Below, piece by piece: positions 22,807 through 35,930 of a DNA stretch of 64,000 nucleotides. A program made the position numbers and the translations under genes. The notes beneath the pieces were generated by a model. It was not told the origin of the DNA. It made no database searches and saw only the letters and a list, made by a program, of their open reading frames with translations. Source of the stretch: Lineus longissimus (Eukaryota > Nemertea > Pilidiophora > Heteronemertea > Lineidae); the NCBI RefSeq assembly GCF_910592395.1, contig NC_088310.1, positions 19,039,501 through 19,103,500 of the forward strand. The letters are read 5' to 3'. Within the stretch, counting starts at the first letter, position 1. Each line of letters begins with the position of its first letter.

Positions 22807-24659
22807 CGACCATCAATAGCATACTGCCAACAACATTGAGTTGGATCTGCCATGTCAATTTGACCTTGTCCCTTTAAAGCTTTTTCAAAAACTCAAAAAC
22901 CTTTACTTCGTCAAGAAACCTTCACAGCGTAACAGGGTGGCCATAGCTAAAGCAAATAAATCAACCCGTATACGCACAAAAGACAGCACCAATCCTGCCC
23001 TGGCGAAAAAAAAAACTTCCCATTTACATGTTGATGACAGGCAGTAGTTTTTGCGCAAATCCGCGACATTGCTTTTCCCGATTAGGCCACGTCATTCCGG
23101 CTCGGCTCAGATTTACAAGTCAGGAGGACTCAGTAGGAAATCGCCAAATGACAAAGGATGAAGAGACTGGGTGAGAAGTGATGTTATATAGATGTGAGGA
23201 AAGCGAGTAGTTTACAATATAGGTGCAACTATTTCAGTGTTTATGCCTTTATATTTATTTATCTGTATGATCTACCTGTTCAGAAGAAATACAAATTCAG
23301 AAAAGGCTTCACGACTAGTTGCTTCTTTTCCGCTAAGAAAACCCAACATCGGTGAATGCCTTTACTAGCTTGACAAACAGAATGTGACGAATTTGGCGTA
23401 AATGCATTGCCTTTAGACAGGCAACAAGTGATGTAACCGATGCACATTAGAACGATTGCCTGTTTGGAAAATATAGGTAACTGAAGTTACATTGCCTGTT
23501 TGGTAGGCAACGGCTAACGAATGCGACATTAACCGTTGGTTTTGTGGTCGGCAACTAAAGTAACGACATTGATGCTTTTCCTTTTTGTCGCAACAAGTAA
23601 CAATGCTAATACGGCATAACTATTGCTTTCTTTTCTGAAACCATAGAGACAAGAGCCAAAACACATTTCGGTCACAAGCATTTCCGTCCCCCACTGATCT
23701 TAAGTATTCATTCGCCATCCGTCTTTTACGGTGTCATCAGAATCGTCCGATACAGTACGATATTGTATCAACGAGCGTCATTCACGCTAGCTTATACGTA
23801 ATTGATGAAGATTTCACTCACGTATTGATCCCACTAATGCATTAAGACCACTTAATATACGAAGCAACAGCCAATACTTGTGTACAAATCCGACCTCTCA
23901 CTTATGTGATGATTTGCATGTTCTGTACGGCTTAATTCACCCGACTTTCAAAAGTAATGGAAGTCTTGTGAAAAACATTTCAATGGTTTTTCGAAATTCT
24001 CAATATGATGACATGTTACATGCATGTGATGTATCATATCTATCCCCCGGAAAAAGATACATCACTTGGCTTTTTTTCCTGAAGTGCATTTGAGCCAGTT
24101 TTGGAAAAAATACCCATTGTTTACTGTAATCAGCGCGGTAATGGAAGCCATATCTTAATGATTGGCAAGAAAGGCGAAGTAAAACATACACTGAGTTTTA
24201 AACGATTAAAACCAAGCGGTTAGATCATCAAAAAAATATTGAACTAGTTTTTGAGAAATGTAACATGATACGATATCGAATAAAACAGTTTTTGTCAGCG
24301 TCACCACTTGCAGCGTTTATTGGTATGAAATTGCGATAGCAATGTACATTGCACTATATACATATGTACATAATTTTCTTGTTGTAAACGTCGTTTGCAT
24401 AATTCTCAATGGTATAGATTTTAGAGTCATTTAAATGTAAATATGGATTCCTTTCGACCACCGAGGCGTCTGCCTGCCTTGGCATGAATGCAGAAGGGCT
24501 GTAGAGAATGCTTACCTCCATCAGCTGTTGGCTAGACCTCAACATTATTGACCTGCGCTCGTGGCTAATCAGGCTAAGAAGTCAATAAAGTGCGCTCGTA
24601 ATGATCGGAACCTGTTACCAACTACATCAGACAGGAGCTTTCTATCTTGTATTCTTCCT

Positions 24660-24800
24660 ACTGAAGCCAGTAGCTCTGGAGCTTGGAGCTGATGCCCGTA
24701 GCTGGAGCCAGTAGCTCTGAAATCCGCAGTTGCAGCCCGTTGCTTGAATCCGTAACTGGAACCCGTAGCTCAAGCCCGTAGCTCAAGCCCATTACTGGTC
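24660..24800 (+). repeat. Minisatellite of about 12-18 bp units
   Basis: Variants of AGCCCGTAGCTCA and GGAGCCAGTAGCTCTG repeat about nine times; the last units (AGCTCAAGCCCGT) are nearly identical. Confidence 0.8.
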
Positions 24801-27800
24801 ATGCGTTACAAAACCATTGCCGAAAACGGTCATCAGAACGACGCGTTTACCGGTATGTTGTTAGCTAGTCCGCCATCACTGCTAAAATGGTAAGATCTCG
24901 ATCAGTAAAAAAACAACTCGTCCCCACATACATGTAAGTTATTCAGATAGCGGTTCACGCCCATAATAGGCAACGTGGCGTAAAATAGCAAAGGAGACGA
25001 GCCTTATGAATCTTTGATACAGGTACTTGGGTTTCATATGGGATGTATATTTAAATTGTTTCCCATAAAAATGAGCAACAACCGCGAGGCCTACTATTTT
25101 TTTTCGGCACCACAGACAGGAATCAAAGAAAAAGCTCTGTAATGATTATATCATCTGAGCGCAGGATTGTGTTGAAAATCATCCAAATACCATGCGAATA
25201 AATCAAACCCCATTCATCTATAATTCAACTCATCTCCATACATCCATCACCATGTTGCCTGATAGCCATAGAAAGCCACTCCACGTCCTATCCTTGATAA
25301 ATTGGCTTTTTTACGAATGCTAAACTGATTAGCGTCTCCCTTGTTCCAGCCTCTCACCGCAGCAGTATCGCGGCAGTGACGGCCAGCCAAGGTTTGCCAA
25401 CTCCAATCGGAGCTACACGGTTAACGTGTGCACTGACACGACTACTTAAATTCCCATTTATCTCTCACGTTCTCAAGTAGTCTGCCGTTCAGGCGGATCG
25501 TGGTGCCCAGTTAGCACCACATACAGGTAATGCACTAGAAATAAACCAATCAGTTAGCCAACTAAATTACATTAGCCTGTTATCAGTTAGTGAAATCGGC
25601 AAGTTTACCATTGCAGAGAGTAGGCCCTACAACGTACATTGCCTTGCAACGGCCCACCCCGGGACCCACTTTCATTCTGGAGTTAATCAACCCTTGGCGC
25701 GGTTTACATATGATTCATGTTATAACTTGTCACGGTCACGGTCACGTGACACTTGTCACGAGCATGTTTGTTTATTGACTTACACGTAAGCCTAAAAACA
25801 TGACATAGAAGTGACATTTCGGGAAACAAATTTACAACTTGAACGATATGAAGCCCTCGATTCGGATATGACTCTTTCTAAAAGTCACCCGGTTGGAACG
25901 ACGACATGAACCTTTATGTTGTGCTTGTAAACCCGATCTTACACAACAGTACCTTGTTGTCAGCGCTAAAATTGAGAAAATAGAACCCCAGATCCCACTG
26001 TGGAATGTTGATACATCCTTTTACTCTACGGTGCCACAGGCTATAAAACTATCTGTGCTACCGCAGCCAACAAATGAGCATTTTATTGGTAATTGCTATT
26101 CCGGCTAAGCTGAGAAATCCGACCGTTACGTGTTCCGCATGTAATAAATGGCTGCGATGCATAGCTCATCTGCATGGATTGCAAAGATTACTTTCCGCAG
26201 TTACCAAAGAAAATTAGTCTTCTGGCTGGTCACGACTCTTCCTAAGGGTTTCTTGGCGTCGCTAATTCAAATATTGACTAGCAATGACATGCTTTACTGT
26301 GTTGTGGTAAAATTTTATAGTGCACAACATTTTTCAGCGCGGAGCAAAAAGCAATTCACATATCCTCAGGCTCCTTTCGTGGTGGTCAATCTGAATATCC
26401 CCACATCCTTCATCATCAGCAGGAACATCAGGAAAGTAGTTTATGGACGAAATTTGGTGTCCACTGTCTTGAAGATGCAGGTCTGAGACCAGGTTGCCAG
26501 AAGATTCACGTTATGTCACGTTTGACGTGTCATATGTCAATTATCACGGCTAGTTCGTTAATTGACCTCGGCTTGAAAACATCGTGAACCTTACGTAGCC
26601 CCTTTTTTTTTAATTGACTTGTTCGTTCTATAAATGGTCAAAATGAACTGCAACCCAATCTGATGCAAGTATCAACACGACCTTGCCATTTACGAGATAA
26701 GACACGACAAGTATGACACCAGATCACGAGCATCGTGTAGCTGATGCTGTCACCATCATCAGCAATCTGCAGGTCGCGTAGCAAACTCGAACATGTGCCT
26801 GCAGCGCCATTTCTTGAAATATTTTCCATGTTATTTCTCTGTTATAGAAAGAATGCAGACCAAGTGAACGATACTAGTAAGTCTACCTTGGTCAAAGCAT
26901 ATAGAGTAAAGTAAGCTTATGATGAATTCCGCGATATCTTAGACCTAGTGGTAGTCAAACACAATCTGAATATCGATTCCCCGTACGGCAGTCGATTTCA
27001 CCGCTCACTGGTATATCAGATAGCGACATAAGATGTGATTTTCTAATGAGGGTTTGTGTGACTAATTTCCTGCCAGGGAAGGGAGTGATTTGGATGGCGA
27101 CGTGGGTTATCAAACAAGGGATGTGCTCACTCCGGCAGCCACACTTCTTGGACGAAAAAAATGATACAGCATCTACAGAGAACGAATTTTCTGTAGATAA
27201 AAATAATGTAGTGTAATATGAAGTCAACAGTTCATTTTAATTATCAACATCAGAAAGCAGCGCAGTTGTTATATCTTTCAGTGTGTGATAAGTACTTTTG
27301 ATATGTTTGAAGAGCGTTTTAGCAAATTGGTGAAGGACAAAGAGGCTCTGGTGTGTTTACATTAATTGGAAAGGAAATCTGGAGTGTATTTTATGAGTTG
27401 GCTATTGATCAATAGAGTTGGTTGTTGTTCAGCAGGTAGCCAGAGGTTGGCTGCCATAACATCTAGTGCACTGTTGATTTCTCGTGGCGTTCTCTCGTCA
27501 GGAGTGAAGTAGGAAAGATAAGGTAATGGAAACTATTGATTGATTGTACAAGCTTGCCGGCCGTATCCAGATTGAATGCAGTCTATTTGTTACAAACAAT
27601 GTAACGAAATCTGTGATATTCGCGAAGAAGAATATAGGGTGTCGACGTAATTAGCCCGATTGAGGTGCAACTGTTCCACGTAAAACAGGCCGTGGTACAG
27701 GCGCTCTGACCGGCCTAATTACATAAACTTATATGACGGATAGGACAACCACTCTGACATTGAAACAAAGGTCACGGCAAAGGTCTTCCGGCCGCAATAA

Positions 27801-28968
27801 TTAATCGTGTCACGTCGAGTCTGGATGCATTTCGATGAGTTGATGGCTATCACGGCCGATCTCTTATGTAAACAACCCTATTGATATAAGTTATCGCTGT
27901 AATTTAATCACACGATATTAACCTTCTGATTTTCATCGGTTAGATCGTAACTGATACTGACCTATCGCGTAAGCTTTCAAAAGAAGGCTTTTTGATCTTG
28001 ACCGAGTCACGTTTTGATTCTCCCGTTGAAAGGTCAGTGGAAACACCTTTCGAAATCGGTTCATAATGTCTGTCACTATATATACTAATGTAGATTCTCC
28101 ATAAAGTAGCCCATTTCGTTCAATTATCTCACTTGTAAAATAGATAGCCGGCACTTGAATTACAACTGCCTCGCGAATATCAATCTGCTACAAGTAGTCT
28201 TCAGACTCGTTAAATCGTCGGTTTAAAGAGACAACTTGGGTATGAGATAATGTTAAGTCGGTTTTTCATGCCGGCACAACAATTCTTTTCTGTTGGACGG
28301 CGACTCAGTCATGCAATGAAGAGAGACTAGATTATGTTTGGTGATATGTACGAGGGCAAAATGACAGTACATTTCCCTGGCTCAAGTTTGAAAAGCTAAG
28401 AGTCATAATACGAATACTCTTACATAATTCCCGTATTCAGCGTCATGACTCAGCAAAGACGATGGGTTTCAATCACATCGGTGGCATTCTTCACCACCCA
28501 TGGTAATCTATCGTCCACCTCATCCCAAATGTGCATGTATTTCTTGTACATTTCTACCACTAAAAGGATGCTCAGCTGTATCCAGCGAGCCAACTTGATA
28601 CCAAAGCAAGCACTCATTTCTATCGTAATACGTCTTTCCTCGATGATTTCATCTCGGCGCCTTGACTGCGAGTGGCACTTCAATGGACGGCTTTATTATT
28701 ACATGTGACTCCCGGGATTTACCGCCTATCACGCCTTATTGGAAGCTCTGGGATAGCAATGGTTGTCGAGTATTGTCATAGTGGTACAGACTGCACTACC
28801 ATGCAGAAAAAGCTTCTTCTTTACTTCGCTTATTTGAACATGCTGATACCGTTTCGGTGAAGTTAGTTAAATCTATATGGACAGACATCTTGTGACCAAA
28901 ATAAGGCCAACATTTCCTAAAAACATATCTGTCATCAACTATTATTTAGGCCAAGCTCGCCCTGCCTC

Positions 28969-29255
28969 TGTAACTCATGCCTTACCCCCAAAACACCTTA
29001 ATCTGCTATTGTAACTCATGCCATTAGCCCTAAAAACACCTTAATCTGCTACTGTAACTCAAGCCGTTACCCATATAAACCTTTGAATCTGCTATTGTAA
29101 CTTATGCTATTACACCAAAACACCTTAATCTGCTATTGTAACTCATGCCATTAGCCCTAAAACACCTTAATCTGCCAAAACTGTAACTCGTGCCATTGCC
29201 TTTAAAATAATTTGATATTGTAAATCAGGCCATAAACCTATAATCTGCTTTGTAA
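28969..29255 (+). repeat. Minisatellite of 41-45 bp units, about six copies
   Basis: Units start at 28969, 29010, 29053, 29096, 29137 and 29182 with TGTAACTCATGCC, then ACCCCAAAACACCTTAATC, then TGCTAT. The last copies decay. Confidence 0.9.
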
Positions 29256-29752
29256 CTATCAATCAAACCATAAAATTGATCATACATGTTGTAACCATTA
29301 CTTTTGCCCTACCCCCGAAATCGCCCGGCATGAAATAATGCAAACGCAGCTGAACAAGTTAGATGGTACCGTGGAGTGCCCACTGGATGGGATTACGATT
29401 CCCGCTCAGACACGACAGCAATACCATAAAAGTAATAGAAGTCGAGATGGTGATAGTAAATACGTAAGTGGCGCATAGCAACCTGGTAATACGGCTAAGG
29501 ATGGTGAGCAACGTGCTAATTGAGAGAGAATATCTGATACCAGTCAGACACCTGATCACTTGGCGACAGATGCAATGAAAAAGCTACGCGTGTGTGTTAT
29601 TACTGTCGAAATGACTGCTGGGGACTATTGACTCCTAATGACACCGAACACATGACATGACTTCACTATGAGACGCTTGGTGAGAAATGAGAAGTATATA
29701 AGAGCACTGTGCGCCCTGCAGTGTGTCCCGAAAGACGAGAATCCTTCTTCTT

Positions 29753-29815
29753 TCATCGTCATCATCATCGTCATCGTCATTGTCATCGTCATCGTCATCG
29801 TCATCATCATCATCC
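29753..29815 (+). repeat. (TCATCG)n/(TCA)n microsatellite
   Basis: An uninterrupted TCATCG/TCATCA tract. The ORFs over it in several frames (runs of His, Met-Thr or Ile-Val) are artefacts. Confidence 0.95.
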
Positions 29816-32422
29816 TCAAAGAAACATCATGGTCACAAATGGCAAATTGGCTATAAGCAACTACCTGATCGAGGTTGTCAATTGCACCCTACCTAAGTTG
29901 CGAAATAAATACCAAACTACGAATCACTCAGAAACAGGCACGTTGCGAAAATCAGCGTGTGATTGATCGAATTTATATCTTTGATTCATTTTACGGTCGT
30001 ACAGTTTATATAAACGTACTTTTACAAGAAAGAGTTAAGTGTCGTAAAAATCAGGCACCATTCGCTGTGATGGTGCCAGGGTAATTCATTGTGGTTTACA
30101 GTATAGCACATTCAATTAACTGATGCGTTAACCTTCATACACTGCTGGTAACGCCGATAATGAACTAATGCATAAGGTGACCTTTCCAAGTATGTAGACT
30201 TTGTCATCCATCCTGCAAAGACCGTGGCCATGGTCGCGCTTTGAGGTTAACAGTAACACCTAAAATTAACTCGCGATAGTTAATGTCTCCAAGCATGAAC
30301 CGTTTGCCCTCCACCTTCACTGCGGCAGCCAGGGCAATTGCTTCACATCGAGTTAAACATTATCTTGTATAATCAATTGATGAATAATGCGTTAGTTAAT
30401 GTCTTCGAGCATAAAACCTTTGCCTTCTTCATCACTGCGACCATTCCAAGGTCATCTCCTTTGCGGTGATACGGCAATACCCTGCATCATATCCGGTGTA
30501 TCGATTCCCTTCACCTTCTCCGATACTCCCGGAGTATGTACACGAATCTCTGGCTCCTCAGAGTAACATCACAGGACAGAACATGTTACGCTCACAACTA
30601 TAGGGACATAGATGCAGGAGTAATGTTTTTATCGTTGTTGTAACAGGATCAACAGCATTCTGCAGCACGGTAAAGGAAACCTCCCCAATCACTAAAAGAC
30701 TCGGATCGGCGACGATGCGACCAGTCGGGCAAGGATCCCGTTTTACGAGTCATCTATACTTCTTTGCTCCATATACATTTACCCTTTACATGTATACCTC
30801 TTTACTTCACATGTATACCTGTATCTGTCGCCTCCTCTCTACTTAATCATCCTGTCGCAACGCCAGATGAATAACTAATACTGTCTCTCATCCGAGAATT
30901 GTTCGCTCCACATGTCAGTGGGGATGGCCACCTCGTGTTATTAACGTCATCATCGAATGACGACAGCAATTTCTCTTCCATGAACCACGGAGAGAGTTTT
31001 AATGGCCAATATTTCACGAACTGTGCCATGTTTTAGCCAGATTAGTTGAATTCATGTCCAAATCGGTGTCATCCTTTCGTGGACAACGAGTGGTTTTCGT
31101 CATCTGTTTAACGTGTACTCGGTAGTTTTTATACCGTTTCCAAGATAATACTATTAGCAGAATGTACATCATTATTGCTTTTTACCGGTATGTAATATAG
31201 AGTGAATATCAAGGGATGTTTCACATTGATGATGAAACTCAGCTGCAAACCACTGAGGCTTCAATAAAATACTAAGTAACCATTGCCGAGGAGAGCTCCC
31301 GCGTCTGTCACCCGGGTGTTGTTCGGTCCGCACCATCAGCGGCGATGGCCCGTACCCAGATCTGACTACAAAAAGTCACTCACTTTATGTCGCTCTCGCT
31401 GCTTTCTACCATGATTGCAATCATCTCTCTGCTCGGCTGAAATATATATGTTTTGCTCTCAACACTGAGCCGAGCATACAATCATTAATAAGGCAGAGTG
31501 CTCTATTAATCATTCTCAGGAGGCATTTAAAGGATTCACCGCGACTACAACGCACACCCATGATGATACAACTCAATTAGATAAATTATTTAGAGTGATT
31601 GGTCTTGGTAGGACGTAGGCTGCTGTATCTGTGATATGGCGATGAAATGTCATTTGCCCAGATATAAAATTATATAGAGACCCCTATTAAAAGCTAAGGC
31701 CATATTTTACCAGAGGGACCGGCCACTGGGACATCAATACGACGTCCCGGTTACCAGAGACATAGGCTGGTAGAAATGTAACAAGTTGTTACTGTTTGCC
31801 AGAGAGATAGGCTATGAGAACTGTTATCATGACAGTCACTGATAGCTTTCGGCTTTCGGGGGCCACGGACTACGTATCCTTTGAGAACAAATGCAATTCC
31901 TAGTTCCCGTCTATAGTAACAGTCTTTTAAAGGCCAGCTTTATTCGCTAAAAAATTTGAAAATTTAACTCGAGTTTGAATATTTCTCATTATGTGGATAC
32001 GCACATCGAATATAAATTTCAGCATTATGTACAGTTTAGGCGAATTTTGCATGCATCATAAACTAACAACAACATTTTCCTGAGCCACTAGTTAATTCGA
32101 TGAACATGGACGGCGGCGTTCCCCTTTAATGGTCCTCACTAAGACTATATTTGCCCTTTGATATGTATCTGTCTAATGTCATTTGACTTGGTTTCATCAA
32201 CGTGAATGTCCGTGCTGCGAATAGATATTAGCAACAGGTCGTCGCTCGTAATGAACTGAATTTTCACTATCTTTTCACAGGAACGTGCTGATGGTATACC
32301 ACGGTAGTTTGAGGAAATACTCTTGTACTGACGATTATCAATGACAAGGGAGCCCCATCGTATCTAACAATTTCAAGTGACTAGAAAACGATAAACGCAA
32401 AAAGCAAATTTTTACGAAACTC

Positions 32423-32442
32423 CATCATCATCATCATCATCA
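32423..32442 (+). repeat. (CAT)n microsatellite
   Basis: About six consecutive ATC triplets. Confidence 0.9.
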
Positions 32443-32553
32443 TTTTATTTAGGTCTTTTCACTGCTACTTGTCTATCATATCGTAGCAGAAGTACCCTTG
32501 TTTTTTTCACCTTCTGATCATTAGCCGTGAATCTTTTTATTTAGTATGTGTGT

Positions 32554-32569
32554 GGGGGGGGGGGGGGGG
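32554..32569 (+). repeat. G16 homopolymer
   Basis: Sixteen guanines follow GTGTGT. The length is probably polymorphic or poorly assembled. Confidence 0.9.
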
Positions 32570-33477
32570 ATAGTGATCGCATAATTCGATCATCTCAGTC
32601 CATTTCGGAGCTATTTACTAACCGGAGTACCTACACTCCAGCTGATCGACCCTTCCAGTATAATCCAGCGGCTGTTTAGGAGACCATGAAACGAACATGA
32701 CATGCATTGTAATGTTCCATTTTCCGAGTAAAATCGATGGATTCTTCTGGGGCGCCGAGACGTACTAGCGGATTAGACGGTGATAAACTCAATGGCCCGG
32801 GAGATGTTGGTGCTCGTGTTATATTCACAGGTGGGTGTCTCCAAGAGGGAAATGTGTAATTTTCATGGGTATAAAAGGGTTTCCGATGGCGGCTGTATCA
32901 GCGGCGATGGGGTTGCAAAAGGCAGGTAAGAATTAATAAAAGGGGTTGCGGTTAATCTTCGAGAAGCGAATTGTTTCAATATAGAAAAAGCTATCATTTA
33001 GGGTAAATCAGAAGAAGTTTTCTCTTGAAGAGTTTTAACAATTCTATTTTTGTATCCGATGAGGATGTTTTAAATGTTATAGAATAGAATGTCCGGGGAG
33101 CAAAGGATTCTATTATGCGTTTTTAAGCTATTGACTGTCATGGCCTCTATGGGAGTATAAGTCAAAATACGTCATACAATAGCGCTGGACACTTTTTCCA
33201 GTGGGACATTATCCACCTCGACAGCGGTCTTAAGTTTTCTAAATGGGGATGTAAAAACAAGGTTGGCATCAAATCACCAACGCAGGCCATGAGCAAAGTT
33301 CAATATTGATACTGTCTGCCCTCTCACTACAACCAAGAATAAACAAAGACTAGTCTCTATGAATTCTTGCTACAACCAAAATCTTCTTTTTTCATTTCTG
33401 CCTTCGCGCATCCTGGCTGGCTGTCAAAAAACATCCATTCTCGATCAACGATTTATTAGATCCGTATAGAATTCTAA

Positions 33478-33849
33478 AATTCTCACGTCTGGACACAAAA
33501 AGTAGCTTCAATAGATGCGGATTCTAAGCCGGATGCTATTGTATGGAAGCATGAGCAAAGGGAAAAAGACCAAAACCGATATAATTTGCCTCATCTCATT
33601 CTATTGGGGAAAATGATTGTGAGAAATCTGTTGAATGATGAGACTACTAAACAGTATTTTTTTATTCCGGCAGAAACATTGTATTGTGTCATAGAAGAAC
33701 TGGGACGTGCATATCATGATTTGGAATCACCAGAAGTAGATTCTGCTTTTGTTGTGTTCTTCTCCAACATGTTTCTAACTAAGACTATTTCACAAGAAAA
33801 TGGCCGGACACTGCAGGAAAAATACCAAAGAAAGAACGAAAAAGGCTGA
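33478..33849 (+). CDS. Unassigned open frame, possible exon or transposon fragment
   Basis: The frame is open for 124 codons after a stop at 33475-33477, with no good ATG at its start. The sequence looks protein-like: charged KHEQREKDQNRYN, then LPHLILLGKMIVRNLL, FFIPAETLYCVIEELGRAYHDLE and a basic tail ending at TGA. The mix of amphipathic helices and charged residues is unlike the low-complexity frames around it. I do not recognise a family. It lies 0.8 kb from the polymerase relic on the opposite strand, so it may be another mobile-element remnant. Confidence 0.3.
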   Translation, partial: NSHVWTQKVASIDADSKPDAIVWKHEQREKDQNRYNLPHLILLGKMIVRNLLNDETTKQYFFIPAETLYCVIEELGRAYHDLESPEVDSAFVVFFSNMFLTKTISQENGRTLQEKYQRKNEKG

Positions 33850-34620
33850 GAAAATGTGTCACTATTTCTCAATTCAAATGGCTCGTTCTTGCTGATGAAC
33901 TGTCTGATTCTGCCAAATTAAGTCCATGTAGTTCAAAATTACCCGCTGGCGAAAATTTCATCCAAAGATGACAGCCGCACCACAGCAAGTACTTTTTACA
34001 TTGTAATCATCAGTGCTACTTCAGTGCTACTTCTGACGTGACAGCGACCGTCGCGGGATAACCCTCTGTATTATTATCACTATAGAAAGTATACTCGAAC
34101 TTTTAGTGATTTCCTTCAAAATATGAAACAGTTGAACAAAATGTCCTATTCTATCAGAAACCTCAAAGTCCGAAGTACATGTATTTACCGCTGTGCCCGA
34201 ACGTAGTTAGATATTATCAATTATGAAACAAACAATAAAATACGTTTTTATCGGTAAGTATACAGTCAGTCTTTAATTCGAAAATCAATGCATAACTTCA
34301 AGTGTCAGTTTAGATTTTCAAATGGTTTTCTTATACTCAGATTTATTTGCACATCTACACTTTTACTTTTGGATGAAATTTGACAAGCTACACTAACTTC
34401 TATCTCGCTTGCTGACAGTTCGCTTCGGATAGAGATCTTCGTACACCATATCGCAAGGAGGTCAAGAGAAGGCTACTGATCTGTGCATGATTCTGAAATG
34501 GCTACGGTGAACCGCCACACCTATGGAGACCTTTACAACGTAGATGCCCTGGTCACACTTGGCGCTTCGCTGAAGACTGAGAAATGAGACTCTGTATCGT
34601 TCAGAAGTATCAGGAGCTTT

Positions 34621-35104
34621 TCAATCAAAACTGATTGTTTTCTTTTCATACAGAGGGTGGGGTTTTGGATAGTTACTGAAGTCGAAATGTTCCTTCAGAG
34701 TTGTAAGGTCCTTTGTAAAATCATCAGTCTTTAACTTAAAGACAAAACTATCAGCGTCAAGATAGAGCAACTCTATGTTTTTCTCACCAAAATGTGGTTG
34801 TAAAGTTTCGTAGTAGAATTTGTACATTAGTAATTTAGATAGTTCTAGATCTGTAGCCCCAATATAAATTGGTTTGTTGAACACCATACTTGATTTTCTC
34901 ATCAGAATTGCAACCAAATCCTCGTCGAATATAACTTCCGAATCGAACTTGGCGTGTTTCCTCAGGGCAATGTCGGGATCTGTCACCAACTCAACAACAT
35001 TCCTGTTCCTTATGTTTTTCACAGGTTTTTCCGTAGAAAGCACTGTTCATTAATTTGAAGAAGTCTTTCTCAAAATCTGTTTTGGCCACAATCCTCTGTT
35101 TCGT
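34621..35104 (-). pseudogene. Relic of Polinton/adintovirus-type DNA polymerase B (palm region)
   Basis: The main frame, 35043-34621, reads like family B protein-primed polymerases carried by Polinton (Maverick)/adintovirus-type elements: a VELVTDPDIALRKH stretch, then NKPIYIGATDLELSKLLMYK, then LLYLDADSF, which corresponds to motif C (usually Y-x-D-T-D-S). Both catalytic aspartates remain, but the residue between them is Ala. Upstream, 35024-35056 encodes a KLMN...YGKT motif-B-like segment in a different frame, so a frameshift lies near 35010-35024, and a stop at 35105-35107 closes that frame. The frame ends at 34622 well before the polymerase should. Only about 160 codons of a protein normally over 1,000 residues survive. 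I found no capsid, integrase or protease genes nearby and no terminal repeats. This is an inactive fragment. Confidence 0.75.
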
Positions 35105-35468
35105 TTAAGGATCCGTGGTAAGTCCCGGCTCTCAAGGAGAAACCTTAAAAAGAAACCTGTGTTTCTCATAGCCGAACCTTTTTTCTCTCGTTGTAGTGAA
35201 TTCCGACCATTTTTTAGTTGTAATTAATGCCTAACGCATCAATATGCGCAGAATCCTCTCAAAGGTCGGTTCTTTTTTTTCATTTGGTAGTCTGTCACGT
35301 CCATCTTGAAAAACAGCCACAACTGCTTTGGCATTCAGCACGTTTTCAGTACGGCAAGCGCTGATGCCATCAGTATATTGATCCGAGTTGTATTTAGGAA
35401 TTATGGTGACTATATCAGTATCTCTTTCCAAGCATCTTCTTGTTTGATCTCACCGCTTTGTCCTCTTT

Positions 35469-35930
35469 GAGACATCAGGCACGTATTAACAAGGGAATCG
35501 ATTCGGTGTCAGTGTCAGTTCCTTGTTAAATCTGCTTTGAGGTACGAATGCTATTACATGTAGACATCAGGCGTGTATCAACAATTGATTTAGTGTCAGT
35601 GTAAATCCCTTGTTGTCTTGAGGCACGAATGCTATGTTACATGTAGACATCAGGCGTGTATCAACAATTGATTCAGTGTCAGTGTTAAACCATTGTTGTC
35701 TTGAGACACGAATGCTATAATACATGTAGACATCAGGCGTGTATCAACAATTGATTTAGTGTCAGTGTAAATCCCTTGTTGTCTTGAGGCACGAATGCTA
35801 TTATATGTCATCAACAGGCGTGTATCAACTAGATTTAAAGTGTCAGTGATAAAACTTTTTTCTCTTGAGGCACGGAAGCTGTATCATGTAGTATAGTCAC
35901 CAGGCGTGTATAGACTAGGGATTCAGTCCC
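35469..35930 (+). repeat. Minisatellite of about 83 bp units, five copies and a partial one
   Basis: Units begin at about 35469, 35561, 35645, 35728 and 35809 with AGACATCAGGCGTGTATCAA, then GATTYAGTGTCAGTG, CCCTTGTTGTCTTGAGGC and ACGAATGCTAT-ACATGT. The three middle units are almost identical; the outer ones are diverged. The array lies immediately upstream of the polymerase relic on its strand. Confidence 0.92.

Larger units (their letters stand above)
20961..28968. other. Gene-poor stretch with two small repeat blocks
   Basis: Apart from the repeats at 22579-22806 and 24660-24800, all frames are short and unrecognised. A repeated ATTGCCTGTTTGG occurs near 23455 and 23492. GTCACGGTCACGGTCACGTG near 25729 is a short tandem. 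Confidence 0.55.
29816..33477. other. No supported gene
   Basis: Short frames only, with the CAT tract at 32423 and the G16 run at 32554. Confidence 0.6.

Noticed and set aside
29668-29966. Frames with His, Ile-Val or Met-Thr runs
   Set aside because: They arise from reading the TCATCG microsatellite in different frames.
35469-35930. CRISPR-like spacing of repeats
   Set aside because: Head-to-tail minisatellite units have no unique spacers, and the DNA is eukaryotic.
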